A DNA stretch of 46,575 bases from Ignavibacteriales bacterium (GCA_003568415.1 PWXV01000188.1:1-46575); one strand, 5' to 3'; shown: positions 32,292-42,166, counted from the first letter of the stretch. The notes: generated by a model from the letters alone, not told the origin. Numbers and translations are program-made.

Positions 32292-34397
32292 ATGTCAAGG
32301 AAGAAAAAAGTCGTCGTCACATCATTTACCTTGATCGGGGCCGGTGTCTTGATCGGATTTATAATTTTTTTATCAAGCGGATTAACGTCAAAACCGGAAT
32401 CGATCGATGCTGAAATTACCTGGCAACCACGAAGTATTGCGGATATTTACAGTCCATTTGATTCACTTGAAATACAAATCGACGATTATATCTGGCCGAC
32501 CGATATAACAAGAACACTCACCTCCGCTTTTGGTGAATTCAGGTCGACTCATTTTCACGCCGGTATTGACATCAGTACCCGTGGACAGATCGGGGCACCA
32601 GTATTTGCAGCTCAGGATGGATACATAGAACAAGTAGGTGTATCGCCATTTGGCTACGGTAAATATATCCTCATGCGACATCCCGACGGGAATGCAACGC
32701 TTTATGCTCATCTCGATTCATTTGATGATCCAATAGATGAAAAAGTATATGAACATCAAAACGAAGCAGCTCAATACAGCGTTACTATACATTTTGAACC
32801 GGATGAATTCGTGTACAATCGAGGTGATATCATTGCACGGTCAGGCGCCACCGGCGCGGGGCCGCCACATATACACTTTGAGATTCGCGATCCGAATAAT
32901 AACCCGTTGAATCCTAAATTTTCAAACAATATCGAAATACATGACCGGATGCCGCCGATATTCAACCGAATTGCGGCAATCCCTACCAACGCCTCAGCTT
33001 TTGTTAATGATCGAATCACGCCGGTAACTATGCCAGCAGTTGCTATCCATCCGGGTGAGTATGTAATTCGTAATCCGATCAGAATATCAGGCGTGGTTGG
33101 TCTTGCAGCAGATGTACACGACCGGAACAACGATACGTGGTACAGGCACGGTATTTATTCTATGGAATTTTTCATCGAAGACAGTCTTTATTACTCCCTG
33201 CAATATGACCGGATTCCGATGGCTCACCGGCATCAGATACGCTTACATTACGATCATCATTTGCTGGACACCGGGCGAGGCCGATTCCAGAAGTTATTCA
33301 TCGAAGAAGGAAACGTCCTTCCCTTATACGGACACCAAAAACACGGGGGCGGATTAATTCGTGCACAAAATTTTGAGCCGGGTACATATGATTTCACCAT
33401 CAAAGCGTATGACTTTTCCGGTAACGTTTCAACGTTAACGGGATCACTTGCAATCAACAATTCACCTAAGAAAGAATTACCTGCTATCAGCCCAAGACTT
33501 GACAATAAACCACACAGACCAATCACTAAAAGCAAGCTGAAAATAGCAAACGAACTTTACCGTGATATGTTAATTATCAACATAACACATCCGGAATATC
33601 CTGACTCATCAATGCCCCTTGTAGTTAAACATGGCAATACACGACATACCGTTCCCTTTATACATAATCGGGGATACACACATCAGGGACGTTTACAATT
33701 AAATCCTTCAGCAGGATCGGATATACATCTTTACTATGTCTATAACGATACCGTATATACACATACCGAAACGATATATTCTATACGTCCTGATGATGAG
33801 GGAGAGCTTTATATCGATGGGGGCAATCTGAAGCTATCGTATGATCAAGGATCGGTCTATTACCCCGTTTATTTTACTGTCGAACGTAACGAGAATATGG
33901 ATGGTTATTATTATTCGTTTAATTCAACAAGCTCGGTGCTTGATAGAGGTATTCGCTATACCATACGTGTGCCTGACGAAATAGAACCGTTTGAGCGAAC
34001 CACTATATTTTCACGGTCACGATCACAATGGAATGGGATAAACAGTATTCGTGATCCTGAGGCTCGAACGTTATTCAGCAGTACCCGCAGAATGCTCAAC
34101 GATATTACGGTCGCTGTTGATACAACCGCACCTTCAATAAGCAATGTAATTGTTGACGGTAATCGTAATATGAGATTACGTTTCAGGGTACAGGACAATG
34201 AATCCGGTATTGATCATGCTTCACTTTCCATAACATTAAATGATGATTTACTTATCGGCCGGTATGATCCCGATCTTTCAATGGTCATATACCGAACACG
34301 TGAACCACTTGAACCGGGAGAATATGATCTTACGATTACCATCGCTGACAGGGCAGGAAACACGACAACCCATGAACGTATAGTGAATATACGCTAA
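32292..34397 (+). CDS. M23 (LytM) peptidase with C-terminal beta domains
   Basis: 701 residues. A positively charged N-terminus (MSRKKK) and one transmembrane helix (residues about 8-31) anchor it, with the rest outside. The LytM domain is at about 75-215. The zinc ligands are H89 and D93 in HFHAGIDIS and H195 in GPPHIHFEIRDPNNNPLNP, together with H193 of the HxH pair. The ligand set is complete, so an active endopeptidase is likely. The remaining 480 residues look like beta-sandwich modules, ending with an Ig-like segment (VDTTAPSISNVIVDGN ... YDLTITIADRAGNTT). I chose ATG 32292, one base after the FAH stop. It is probably a cell-wall hydrolase. valS follows after 25 bases. Confidence 0.9.
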   Translation: MSRKKKVVVTSFTLIGAGVLIGFIIFLSSGLTSKPESIDAEITWQPRSIADIYSPFDSLEIQIDDYIWPTDITRTLTSAFGEFRSTHFHAGIDISTRGQIGAPVFAAQDGYIEQVGVSPFGYGKYILMRHPDGNATLYAHLDSFDDPIDEKVYEHQNEAAQYSVTIHFEPDEFVYNRGDIIARSGATGAGPPHIHFEIRDPNNNPLNPKFSNNIEIHDRMPPIFNRIAAIPTNASAFVNDRITPVTMPAVAIHPGEYVIRNPIRISGVVGLAADVHDRNNDTWYRHGIYSMEFFIEDSLYYSLQYDRIPMAHRHQIRLHYDHHLLDTGRGRFQKLFIEEGNVLPLYGHQKHGGGLIRAQNFEPGTYDFTIKAYDFSGNVSTLTGSLAINNSPKKELPAISPRLDNKPHRPITKSKLKIANELYRDMLIINITHPEYPDSSMPLVVKHGNTRHTVPFIHNRGYTHQGRLQLNPSAGSDIHLYYVYNDTVYTHTETIYSIRPDDEGELYIDGGNLKLSYDQGSVYYPVYFTVERNENMDGYYYSFNSTSSVLDRGIRYTIRVPDEIEPFERTTIFSRSRSQWNGINSIRDPEARTLFSSTRRMLNDITVAVDTTAPSISNVIVDGNRNMRLRFRVQDNESGIDHASLSITLNDDLLIGRYDPDLSMVIYRTREPLEPGEYDLTITIADRAGNTTTHERIVNIR

Positions 34398-34422
34398 ACA
34401 GACAACCGGAGTAGTATTAATT

Positions 34423-37095
34423 ATGAGTAAAAAACAAAAGAAAAAACTTGATTTACCCAAAGCATATTCACCAACAGATGCCGAAACAAAATGGTATCCA
34501 TATTGGTTGCAGCATAAGTTTTTTCATGCAGAAGTAAAAAAAGATAAAAAACCATACACTATTGTGATTCCGCCCCCGAATATAACGGGTGTGTTACATA
34601 TGGGACACGTTCTGAACAATACAATCCAGGATGTATTCATACGATGGAAACGTATGGATGGTTACGAAGCGTGCTGGATACCCGGTACCGATCACGCCGG
34701 GATTGCAACACAGCATGTGGTCGAACGAAATTTACGTGATGAGGGTAAATCCAAACACGAGCTTGGGAGAGAGAAATTCCTGGAGCGGGTCTGGGCATGG
34801 AAGGAGCAATACGGCAGAACTATCATCAAGCAATTACAAAAACTTGGTGCCTCGTGCGACTGGGACCGCGAACGGTTTACTATGGATGACGGTCTCTCTA
34901 ATGCAGTCAAAGAAGTTTTTATCCGGTTATATGAAAAAGACTTAATTTACCGGGGAAAATATATCGTTAACTGGTGTCCGAACGATCATACTGCATTGAG
35001 TGACGACGAAGTTAATCACTCAGATACCAACGGCCATTTATGGCATATAAACTATCAAATCAAAGGATCGAAAAAAACCATTACCGTTGCAACGACAAGA
35101 CCGGAAACAATGCTTGGCGATACTGCTGTCGCAGTCAATCCCCAAGATAAACGATTCAATGATCTTGTCGGGAAAACGGCAATCATTCCGATAGCGAACC
35201 GGGAAATTCCGATCATCGCCGATGAGTATGTCGACCCTGAGTTTGGTTCGGGATTGGTGAAGGTAACACCGGCACATGATCCCAACGATTTTGAGATCGG
35301 CCAGCGGCACAACCTCGAACAAATAATTGTAATGGATACTTCCGGGAAGATGAATGAAAATGCACCGGAACAATACCGGGGAATGGATCGGAATGAATGC
35401 CGGAAAGCACTCGTGGAAGATTTGCAAAAGCAGGGATATCTAAACAATATTTCCGATCACGTTCACACAATCGGGCGATGTTATCGCTGCGATACAATTA
35501 TTGAACCGTATCTTTCAGATCAATGGTTCGTGAAAATGAAGCCGCTGGCGGAACCGGCACTCAAAGCTGTTCTTGACGGCAATATACAATTTCATCCTGA
35601 ACGTTGGGTAAAAACGTATGATCACTGGATGACAAATATCCGCGATTGGTGTATCAGCCGGCAACTGTGGTGGGGACATCGTATTCCGGTGTACTATTGT
35701 GACGATTGCGGTCATATTATGGTCCTTCGTGAAGACCCGGAAAAATGCCATCACTGTAGCAGCATAAATTTCAGACAGGACGAAGATGTACTGGACACCT
35801 GGTTTTCTTCCTGGCTCTGGCCATTCTCAACATTGGGTTGGCCTGAGGAAAATGAAGACCTCCGCTATTTCTACCCTACCGATACACTCGTAACCGGACC
35901 CGATATTATCTTTTTCTGGGTCGCGAGAATGATTATGGCAGGACTCGAGTTTCGTAGTGATGTTCCGTTCAAAGACGTTTACTATACGAGTATCATACGT
36001 GATATCGAGGGTCGAAAGATGAGTAAATCACTCGGTAATTCACCCGATCCGCTTGATGTAATTGATGAATACGGCGCCGATGCTTTACGGTTCACCGTGT
36101 TGTATCTCGCGCCACTCGGGCAGGATGTATTCTATGCCAATGAGAAATGTGAGATTGGGCGAAATTTTGCCAATAAGATATGGAATGCTGGAAGATTTCT
36201 CCTCATTAACAAAGAACAAGTTGATTTCACCTTTGAAGATGAGCAACTTTTTTCTGATTCGGTGGATCATTGGATTGAAAGCAGATTGCATACAACTCTA
36301 AAAAATCTTACACATGCACTCGACCGCTTTCACGTCAACGAAGCTACAAAGATACTTTACGATTTTATCTGGCATGACTTCTGTGACTGGTATCTTGAAA
36401 TGATAAAACATCGATTCTATGAATCGTCACAGCCGGAGGTTCAAAAAGCAACGATCGCACGGGCTTTACGCATTTATGAAACCGCATTACGGATGCTTCA
36501 TCCATTCATGCCGTTCATTACCGAGGAATTATGGTGGGGAATATTCGACCGCAAAGAAGGTGAAAGTATTATGATCGAACCCTGGCCATCAGCCGAAGAA
36601 AAGAAAATCAATGCCGATGCAGAGATAAATGTGCAGACAATCCAGGATATTATTTCGGCAGTTCGAAGTATACGGGGTGAAATGAACGTACCGCCGGGGA
36701 AAGAAACTGAAATACATTTAAAAATCGAAAACAAAACGAAACAGAAAATTGTTAACAAATATAGCGCTTATCTTGAACGGCTTGCAAAAGCATCGAAACT
36801 TATCGTCGGTGCAGCAATTGAGCGTCCTCCCTATTCAGCATCTGCGGTTGTGAACAGTACGGAAATATTTGTCCCGCTAAAAAATATTATCGATATTGAT
36901 ATCGAACGTAAACGAATAACAAAAGAAATCGACCGGCTGGAGAAAGCTTCAAACAATATTGAAAAAAAACTATTGAATGAACAATTTCTCGCAAGAGCCC
37001 CAAAAGAAGTTGTACAAAAAGAAAAAGATAAGCTCGAATCTTTCACTCAAACACTTGAGAAACACCGACGAACACTTGAAGTACTGAGCAATTAG
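34423..37095 (+). CDS. valS: Valyl-tRNA synthetase
   Basis: 890 residues, full length. Class I synthetase that charges tRNA-Val and edits mischarged threonine. PPPNITGVLHMGHVLNNTIQ carries the HIGH motif (HMGH, 59-62). The CP1 editing domain has VATTRPETMLGDTAVAVNP (near 222), and a zinc-binding pair of Cys motifs occurs at YYCDDCGHIM ... CHHCSS. The KMSKS motif is at 532-536 (GRKMSKSLGNSPDPLD). The anticodon-binding domain follows, and a C-terminal coiled-coil arm of about 65 residues ends the protein. ATG 34423 has GGAG 10 bases upstream. Nothing unusual is visible. Confidence 0.97.
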   Translation: MSKKQKKKLDLPKAYSPTDAETKWYPYWLQHKFFHAEVKKDKKPYTIVIPPPNITGVLHMGHVLNNTIQDVFIRWKRMDGYEACWIPGTDHAGIATQHVVERNLRDEGKSKHELGREKFLERVWAWKEQYGRTIIKQLQKLGASCDWDRERFTMDDGLSNAVKEVFIRLYEKDLIYRGKYIVNWCPNDHTALSDDEVNHSDTNGHLWHINYQIKGSKKTITVATTRPETMLGDTAVAVNPQDKRFNDLVGKTAIIPIANREIPIIADEYVDPEFGSGLVKVTPAHDPNDFEIGQRHNLEQIIVMDTSGKMNENAPEQYRGMDRNECRKALVEDLQKQGYLNNISDHVHTIGRCYRCDTIIEPYLSDQWFVKMKPLAEPALKAVLDGNIQFHPERWVKTYDHWMTNIRDWCISRQLWWGHRIPVYYCDDCGHIMVLREDPEKCHHCSSINFRQDEDVLDTWFSSWLWPFSTLGWPEENEDLRYFYPTDTLVTGPDIIFFWVARMIMAGLEFRSDVPFKDVYYTSIIRDIEGRKMSKSLGNSPDPLDVIDEYGADALRFTVLYLAPLGQDVFYANEKCEIGRNFANKIWNAGRFLLINKEQVDFTFEDEQLFSDSVDHWIESRLHTTLKNLTHALDRFHVNEATKILYDFIWHDFCDWYLEMIKHRFYESSQPEVQKATIARALRIYETALRMLHPFMPFITEELWWGIFDRKEGESIMIEPWPSAEEKKINADAEINVQTIQDIISAVRSIRGEMNVPPGKETEIHLKIENKTKQKIVNKYSAYLERLAKASKLIVGAAIERPPYSASAVVNSTEIFVPLKNIIDIDIERKRITKEIDRLEKASNNIEKKLLNEQFLARAPKEVVQKEKDKLESFTQTLEKHRRTLEVLSN

Positions 37096-37131
37096 GTGGA
37101 AAATTAATAAATTATACAATATATTATAACG

Positions 37132-38001
37132 ATGGACCCAAAAATAGATTCAATAATCCGTGAAACGATTGCCAGCTATCGCGATGAAACATCAAGATGC
37201 AAGGACGGTATTTGTACCGACGGCAATTGCGTAGTACATAACAGTGAGGGTGTACAATCTATTATCGCAAACGGTGCGTCGCGTATCTCAGCCGGTATTG
37301 GCGTTTCTGATAAAGGAATTTTTTCAAGTGATCTGTCACAATTTATTGATCATACACTACTTAAACCTGAAGCAACAATTGACGATATTCAAAAACTATG
37401 TGAAGAAGCAAAACGGTTTCATTTCACAAGCGTTTGTGTAAACCCTTCATATGTATCACTTTGTGCCCGCTCACTATCCGGTACGGATGTGAAAGTGTGT
37501 ACCGTTGCAGGATTTCCTCTCGGTGCAACAACAACCGAAGCAAAAGTAGCGGAAACGAATCAAGCGATCAAAGATGGCGCACAAGAAATTGATATGGTCA
37601 TAAATGTCGGAATGCTGAAATCGGGGGAATATGAATACGTGAAAAATGATGTATTCCAGGTCGTCCGCACAGCACATCAGGCCGGCGCAATCGTTAAAGT
37701 GATTATTGAAACCGCATTGCTTTCAGACGAGGAGAAAGTAAAAGCCTGCCTCCTCAGTAAATGGGCGGGGGCAGATTTTGTTAAAACTTCCACCGGATTC
37801 AGTAAAGGCGGTGCCACATCCGGCGACATTCGCCTTATGAGGAAAGTTGTAGGTTCTACCATGGGTGTTAAAGCATCCGGCGGGGTTCGTTCACGTGAAG
37901 ATGCAGAAGAAATGGTTGCAAGCGGTGCGACTCGAATCGGTGCAAGTGCAAGCGTTAAAATTGTAAGCGGAAACGGCCCGGGAGTACCGGGCGGCTATTA
38001 A
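37132..38001 (+). CDS. deoC: Deoxyribose-phosphate aldolase with Cys-rich N-terminal extension
   Basis: 289 residues, about 65 longer than the usual class I DeoC. It cleaves deoxyribose-5-phosphate to glyceraldehyde-3-phosphate and acetaldehyde. The aldolase barrel starts near residue 68 ([15 protein letters not shown]). It continues with [19 protein letters not shown] and [19 protein letters not shown], then the Schiff-base lysine K218 in [16 protein letters not shown] and [14 protein letters not shown]. The extension has three evenly spaced cysteines, C23, C28 and C33 ([11 protein letters not shown]). They could hold a metal or a disulfide, but I do not know a function. No other deo gene is present, so its role in this operon (after valS, before SPOR lipoproteins) is unclear. 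Confidence 0.93.
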   Translation: MDPKIDSIIRETIASYRDETSRCKDGICTDGNCVVHNSEGVQSIIANGASRISAGIGVSDKGIFSSDLSQFIDHTLLKPEATIDDIQKLCEEAKRFHFTSVCVNPSYVSLCARSLSGTDVKVCTVAGFPLGATTTEAKVAETNQAIKDGAQEIDMVINVGMLKSGEYEYVKNDVFQVVRTAHQAGAIVKVIIETALLSDEEKVKACLLSKWAGADFVKTSTGFSKGGATSGDIRLMRKVVGSTMGVKASGGVRSREDAEEMVASGATRIGASASVKIVSGNGPGVPGGY

Positions 38002-38045
38002 TTACCTTTTAAAATCAATAACCATCGCAATACAGGATTCTACAC

Positions 38046-38519
38046 ATGAAATTTATACAAATCAAAATGTATATCACAATACTCACTGGGATAGTAATTG
38101 TCATATCGGGATGTAAAAGTCCTGAGGTGGTAAGTGATAAGGTAGATGATTCAGCTGTCGAGGAAAGTGTCTTTTCAGCACGACAGGATACAGTCAGAGT
38201 CCAATCATATACCGATGGAACACTCCCCGAATATGCTGATGTTGATGAATTGACAGAGTATTTCACCGTACAGATCGGTGCGTATGAAGACCCGATGAAT
38301 GCTGAGCAGGTATATCGTAAAGCCCAGCAGCGTTTTAATTTTGAGACAAACACCGAATTCGACGCTGAGAAAGGTTTGTACAAAATTACAGTTGGTAAAT
38401 TCATTAATTATGATCAGGCCCGGGCATTCTGTGACAGAATAATGCGGGAATATTCAATTGATTATTATGATGCCTGGGTCGTTGAAATAACACAACGTCA
38501 GCGAAGAAAGCTTCAATAA
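38046..38519 (+). CDS. SPOR-domain lipoprotein 1
   Basis: 157 residues. Signal peptide with lipobox VISGC (residues about 19-23), then a variable acidic linker and a C-terminal SPOR domain at about 77-152 (EYFTVQIGAYEDPMNAEQVY, LYKITVGKFINYDQARAFCD). SPOR domains bind denuded glycan strands of septal peptidoglycan in known homologues, so it may act in division or wall remodelling. It is followed 5 bases later by a second SPOR lipoprotein. Confidence 0.88.
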   Translation: MKFIQIKMYITILTGIVIVISGCKSPEVVSDKVDDSAVEESVFSARQDTVRVQSYTDGTLPEYADVDELTEYFTVQIGAYEDPMNAEQVYRKAQQRFNFETNTEFDAEKGLYKITVGKFINYDQARAFCDRIMREYSIDYYDAWVVEITQRQRRKLQ

Positions 38520-38524
38520 CAGTT

Positions 38525-39127
38525 ATGCGATTTAATAATTTTATTTTCGTAGTATCATTTCTTGCTCTGCTCATTGCGGGTTGCTCTCCACGGGAAGTAA
38601 TTCGTGAAGATGAGGATAATGCATTTGCGGACGATCTCCGGGATTATGAGCGTGAATTCGATCCATCAGACTACAATACGCCATTTATTATTCAGGTTGA
38701 GGAAGAAGATGATCCGGTCACAGAACCGGAACGAACCCCTGAAATAGAAGAACCTGACACTCCTGAGTATATTCAGGGATTTCGAATCCAGCTTTATTCC
38801 ACATCAGATATGGAAGCGGCACAGGAAATTCATGATTTCGCCGATACATTATTTACCGATCACTGGATATATGTGGTCTATGAAGTACCATTTTATAAGG
38901 TACGTCTCGGTGATTTCGAAACACGCCCTCAAGCAAACCGCGCGTTGGCAAATGTCGTCGATGAAGGTTTCCGGGATGCGTGGATTGTACCTGATAGGGT
39001 ACTCCAGGATCCACCGGAAAAAATTCTGGAAGAAGATGAGGATGAGGACGACGATATTGACGATGAAAATGAAGTAGAGAACTTTGATGAATTAAGACGT
39101 GATGACCCCGAGTTAGAACGAGATTAA
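38525..39127 (+). CDS. SPOR-domain lipoprotein 2, acidic tail
   Basis: 200 residues. Signal peptide with lipobox LIAGC (Cys20). A long acidic linker rich in Glu, Asp and Pro covers about 25-80. The SPOR domain is at about 81-157 (IQGFRIQLYSTSDMEAAQEI, FYKVRLGDFETRPQANRALA). The last 40 residues are almost all acidic. It is coupled to the first SPOR gene (5-base gap). The pair looks like a tandem duplication that has diverged, since the domain order is the same and the surrounding sequence is different. Confidence 0.88.
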   Translation: MRFNNFIFVVSFLALLIAGCSPREVIREDEDNAFADDLRDYEREFDPSDYNTPFIIQVEEEDDPVTEPERTPEIEEPDTPEYIQGFRIQLYSTSDMEAAQEIHDFADTLFTDHWIYVVYEVPFYKVRLGDFETRPQANRALANVVDEGFRDAWIVPDRVLQDPPEKILEEDEDEDDDIDDENEVENFDELRRDDPELERD

Positions 39128-39142
39128 TCTCTGATTCACCGG

Positions 39143-40894
39143 TTATTCGTCCGGAAGTCCTGCTGCTTCAATATCCAATTGTTCGACATCATCATACCGT
39201 CTCATATCCAGAATAATACCATCAACCGTCCAACGCGCCCTGACCCGCACCGTATCAGCATACGTCACAAACGGTGCGGAACCTTGATACGGAAAAACAG
39301 AACCGTAGTTATACTCCCCGCTTTCGTCAATATCCCTGAATGTCCAGAGTGTATATTCCCCCTCCGGAACATGGCGCACCGTAAAGCTACCTCCTCCAAT
39401 CCTTGTCACCTGATACCGGCCGCCGTTACCGGTTCGGCCAACCCGATTCACGTTGATTGTCAACGGATCATTTTGGTCTGAAAATACTTCTCCTTCGATA
39501 GTACCCAACAGATCTCTATCAAGAGACGTAAAGGTGCTGGTATATAAACTATCTTCGTACTGTAAACCGTACTTGGCAGGTAGTGAATCAAGTTCAACCA
39601 CAACGGTATACGGCATTTTACTTTCAAGTAACCGGCTGGGTTTGAACGTTACTATGGTTTCATTTTCCCAGAAAAAATCACCCGTAAGTGCAACTTCATT
39701 TGTATCGACAACCCAAATGGCACGCTCGCTTCGCTCGGTTCTTACCGGATATGAAAACTGCAAGGTAATATCCGCAGTCGGTTGAATATTCCTCTCACCA
39801 TCTGCCGGTTTACTATATTCGACGACCACAGGTTCTTCCGGGTCAGCAGGATTACCGTCAAACACCTCAGTTAGTTCATCCGATCGAATTGTATTACCAT
39901 ACAAATCTGTTAGGGTTGAATCAATTGTCAGGCTATACTCACCATCCTCCTGTTGTGCGGTGAACAAATATATTTCCGAGGGATTCGATTTGCGTATCGA
40001 ATAATTATTTACTGCCAGCGACTCTTCAGTTTCATTATGTATGATCTGAAAGGACGTTGCGTGTAATGATGCCGGATCAATTGCTTTACTAAACCTTAAA
40101 ACTATTTTGCTGTGATGGATAGCAGTAATACGTGACAGGAATGGTCGCGTAAAATCAGGTTTATGCATCCTGATATTGACTTCATCCTGGTTCGGCTCAT
40201 CTTCGGTGAGGGTTAAATCCCTGATATAAACACCGTATGGATCTGCATCACGGTCATATAATCGGTTTTGAAATTCATCATGAACAGCTATAATGCGATA
40301 CATTCCCATACGAAGATACGGCAAACGATATCTTCCTCCGTCACCTGTTTGAGTAATATAGTCAGGAGATTGTTCTGCGGGATTGAGAGTATCGGCCATC
40401 ACAGAATCTTTTAATTCATAAGCAAAAATCAATGCCCCAACCGGATCGTCATGGTATATGGTACCTGCAATCTGTCCCTGATCTATTTCATCACCCGTTG
40501 AAAAAGCAAGTGTAAACGCTTCGCTCATTCTCGTACCTTCACGGGTATCACGAAGATCGGTTCCGATTGTTATCGAGTAGGTTGTGTTTTCGCGCAGTGG
40601 TTCATTAAGCGTCAGTTCAACCCTTCTTCCACGCCAGTTTGTTTCAATATCGTCAATGATCGGAGAAATAAATAGTGCCTGGTCAAAACTTCCACGATCT
40701 ACGTGTTTACTGAACTCAAACCTGATAATATCGGTATCGACATTTGTGGAGTTTGGTTCAGGGTATACACCGATAATATTGGGTGGTGTTAGATCTTCCG
40801 GGCCGCCATCGGGTGATACCTGACCGGCACAATTCCACCATACTATTGATAATATTACACTTACAAATACTACTAATATTCCACCCTGCCTCAT
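39143..40894 (-). CDS. Ig-like (Big_5) repeat lipoprotein
   Basis: 583 residues. The N-terminus is a lipoprotein-type signal (hydrophobic segment ending WWNCAG). It is followed by the GGPEDLTPPNIIGVYPEPNS pattern, typical of Bacteroidota/Chlorobiota cell-surface Ig-like lipoproteins. At least three Ig-like Big_5 repeats can be seen, at about 37-131, 244-345 and 355-465 (for example FEFSKHVDRGSF ... TTYSITIGTDLRD, and LRFSKAIDPASLH). A final carboxypeptidase-regulatory-like fold with GRYQVTRIGGGSFTVRHVPE is at 480-560. A surface or stalk protein is the best description; the partner is unknown. It is convergent with the SPOR genes (15-base gap). Confidence 0.85.
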   Translation of the reverse strand: MRQGGILVVFVSVILSIVWWNCAGQVSPDGGPEDLTPPNIIGVYPEPNSTNVDTDIIRFEFSKHVDRGSFDQALFISPIIDDIETNWRGRRVELTLNEPLRENTTYSITIGTDLRDTREGTRMSEAFTLAFSTGDEIDQGQIAGTIYHDDPVGALIFAYELKDSVMADTLNPAEQSPDYITQTGDGGRYRLPYLRMGMYRIIAVHDEFQNRLYDRDADPYGVYIRDLTLTEDEPNQDEVNIRMHKPDFTRPFLSRITAIHHSKIVLRFSKAIDPASLHATSFQIIHNETEESLAVNNYSIRKSNPSEIYLFTAQQEDGEYSLTIDSTLTDLYGNTIRSDELTEVFDGNPADPEEPVVVEYSKPADGERNIQPTADITLQFSYPVRTERSERAIWVVDTNEVALTGDFFWENETIVTFKPSRLLESKMPYTVVVELDSLPAKYGLQYEDSLYTSTFTSLDRDLLGTIEGEVFSDQNDPLTINVNRVGRTGNGGRYQVTRIGGGSFTVRHVPEGEYTLWTFRDIDESGEYNYGSVFPYQGSAPFVTYADTVRVRARWTVDGIILDMRRYDDVEQLDIEAAGLPDE

Positions 40895-40920
40895 AATTCA
40901 GGAACTCTTCATCTTTTGTG

Positions 40921-40950
40921 TTGGTTATATCTATACAATTGTAATATAAT
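40921..40950 (+). promoter_or_regulatory. Possible promoter of the HMA gene
   Basis: TTGGTT (40921-40926) and a perfect TATAAT (40945-40950) are 18 bases apart. They lie about 35 bases upstream of the HMA protein start. The -35 box is a 3-of-6 match, so this is tentative. Confidence 0.4.
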
Positions 40951-40985
40951 CAAAAAATCGCTCATCTTAAATAGGGAGGTTGGCT

Positions 40986-41333
40986 ATGAAGCTAATGACC
41001 ATTCTTTTCGCAGTCCTTTTTGCCAGCAGTTCTGCATTCGCACTCGATCATCACGGTGATGAAAAGGAAAAAAAGAAAGACAGAGAGAAAGTTCTTAATG
41101 TTTCCGGTATGATGTGTGGTAATTGCGAGAATGCAGTTTCAACCAAGCTTAAAGAGCTAAAAGGATTAAAGGATATTAGGGCATCGCACGAAGAGAACAA
41201 AGTAAAATTCGTTCTCGCAGATGAACATGCTACCGATGATGAAATAGTGAAAGCTATTAAGGAAGCCGGCTTTGAAGTTATAAAAGACGAGGATAAAAAG
41301 GAACGAAAGAAGAAAAGGGATCGTGAATACTAG
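40986..41333 (+). CDS. Exported HMA-domain metal-binding protein
   Basis: 115 residues. A signal peptide (MKLMTILFAVLFASSSAFA) suggests export to the periplasm. The HMA domain (about 32-95) carries the metal site GMMCGNCENAV (MxCxxC) and the usual GFEVIKD end. The flanks are highly charged: HHGDEKEKKKDREK before, KKERKKKRDREY after. It resembles periplasmic copper or mercury carriers such as MerP, but no mer or cop genes are nearby, so the metal is unknown. I chose ATG 40986, 6 bases after GGGAGG. It is flanked by a possible TATAAT promoter and a strong terminator, so it is a single-gene unit. Confidence 0.85.
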   Translation: MKLMTILFAVLFASSSAFALDHHGDEKEKKKDREKVLNVSGMMCGNCENAVSTKLKELKGLKDIRASHEENKVKFVLADEHATDDEIVKAIKEAGFEVIKDEDKKERKKKRDREY

Positions 41334-41346
41334 AAAACTGGATTTT

Positions 41347-41380
41347 TTTCGGGGATGAGGGGGCATCCCCGAAATATTTT
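41347..41380 (+). terminator. Terminator of the HMA gene
   Basis: A perfect 11-bp stem (TTTCGGGGATG 41347-41357 with CATCCCCGAAA 41364-41374) has a 6-base G-rich loop. On the plus strand it is followed by TATTTTTTG. The opposite side is an A-run, so it works in the plus direction only. Confidence 0.9.
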
Positions 41381-41447
41381 TTGTAATAATTACCTTATTC
41401 GAGCCGCCGAATCAACCTCCGGCAACTTTATAGTGTCCATTTCCAAT

Positions 41448-42125
41448 TCATACTGAAGACCCGCTTATCTTTGTGTACAACATTTGAATTTTTTTCTGCC
41501 ACTTTTTAGTGAGGTTGGTATAGTTACCTGTCGTTGATGTATCACCGGTATCTTCAATATTGATAGTAAAAAATTCCGATTGAGTAATAAATGATTCTTT
41601 ATGTTTCCGGTAAGCTACAAATAGCAGCTCCTGGTTTTCACCTCCTTCTCTTTTAATGCGCTGCAAATTATCGATAATTTCATATTGACAAAGTTGTGCT
41701 AAAAGTGTCATGTTTTCTTCGGTATAATAATACCGTGCGTGACCGGGCCAGTGCCCGACCGGGGGTAATGAGTGAATCATTATCCCGTCTGATTTACACA
41801 TATCGTGCATATTTTTAAAAGCTTGATATTGATTATTTATATGTTCGATGGTACCATAATTCGTTATTACATCGAAACGGTTGTGAAGAGAGGAGGGCAC
41901 GGGATCATCAAGATCCAGCGGAAGAGCTTTATTCTTACCGTTGATATCGATAGATATGTGTTCTTTGACACCCAATTCATAATAAAATTTCTTTGAAGAT
42001 ATACGTGGTTTACGAAATTTTATTTTCTGGTTCCCCAGTTCACATAACGCAATGTCTGCCCACTTTAAACCCAAGCGATCAATGATCTGTTGCTCGAAAT
42101 TACGAACCTCTATGCCGATACCCAT
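41448..42125 (-). CDS. SAM-dependent methyltransferase-like protein
   Basis: 225 residues. The central part fits a class I methyltransferase: an early strand (ADIALCELGNQKIKF), the acidic strand end HISIDINGKNKALPLDLDDP (near residue 57), FDVITNYGTIEHINNQYQAF (near 80) with the IEHI of the Methyltransf_11 type, and the strand SDGIMIHSLPPVGHWPGHAR (near 110). The motif-I glycine loop is weak (CELGNQ), so the exact subfamily and substrate are unknown. It has no clear ribosome site. It lies 41 bases downstream of moaA, in the same direction, but is not a known Moco gene. Confidence 0.7.
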   Translation of the reverse strand: MGIGIEVRNFEQQIIDRLGLKWADIALCELGNQKIKFRKPRISSKKFYYELGVKEHISIDINGKNKALPLDLDDPVPSSLHNRFDVITNYGTIEHINNQYQAFKNMHDMCKSDGIMIHSLPPVGHWPGHARYYYTEENMTLLAQLCQYEIIDNLQRIKREGGENQELLFVAYRKHKESFITQSEFFTINIEDTGDTSTTGNYTNLTKKWQKKIQMLYTKISGSSV

Positions 42126-42166
42126 TTTATATCTTTACTTTTTTAAAAAATTGTATACTTATTTTA

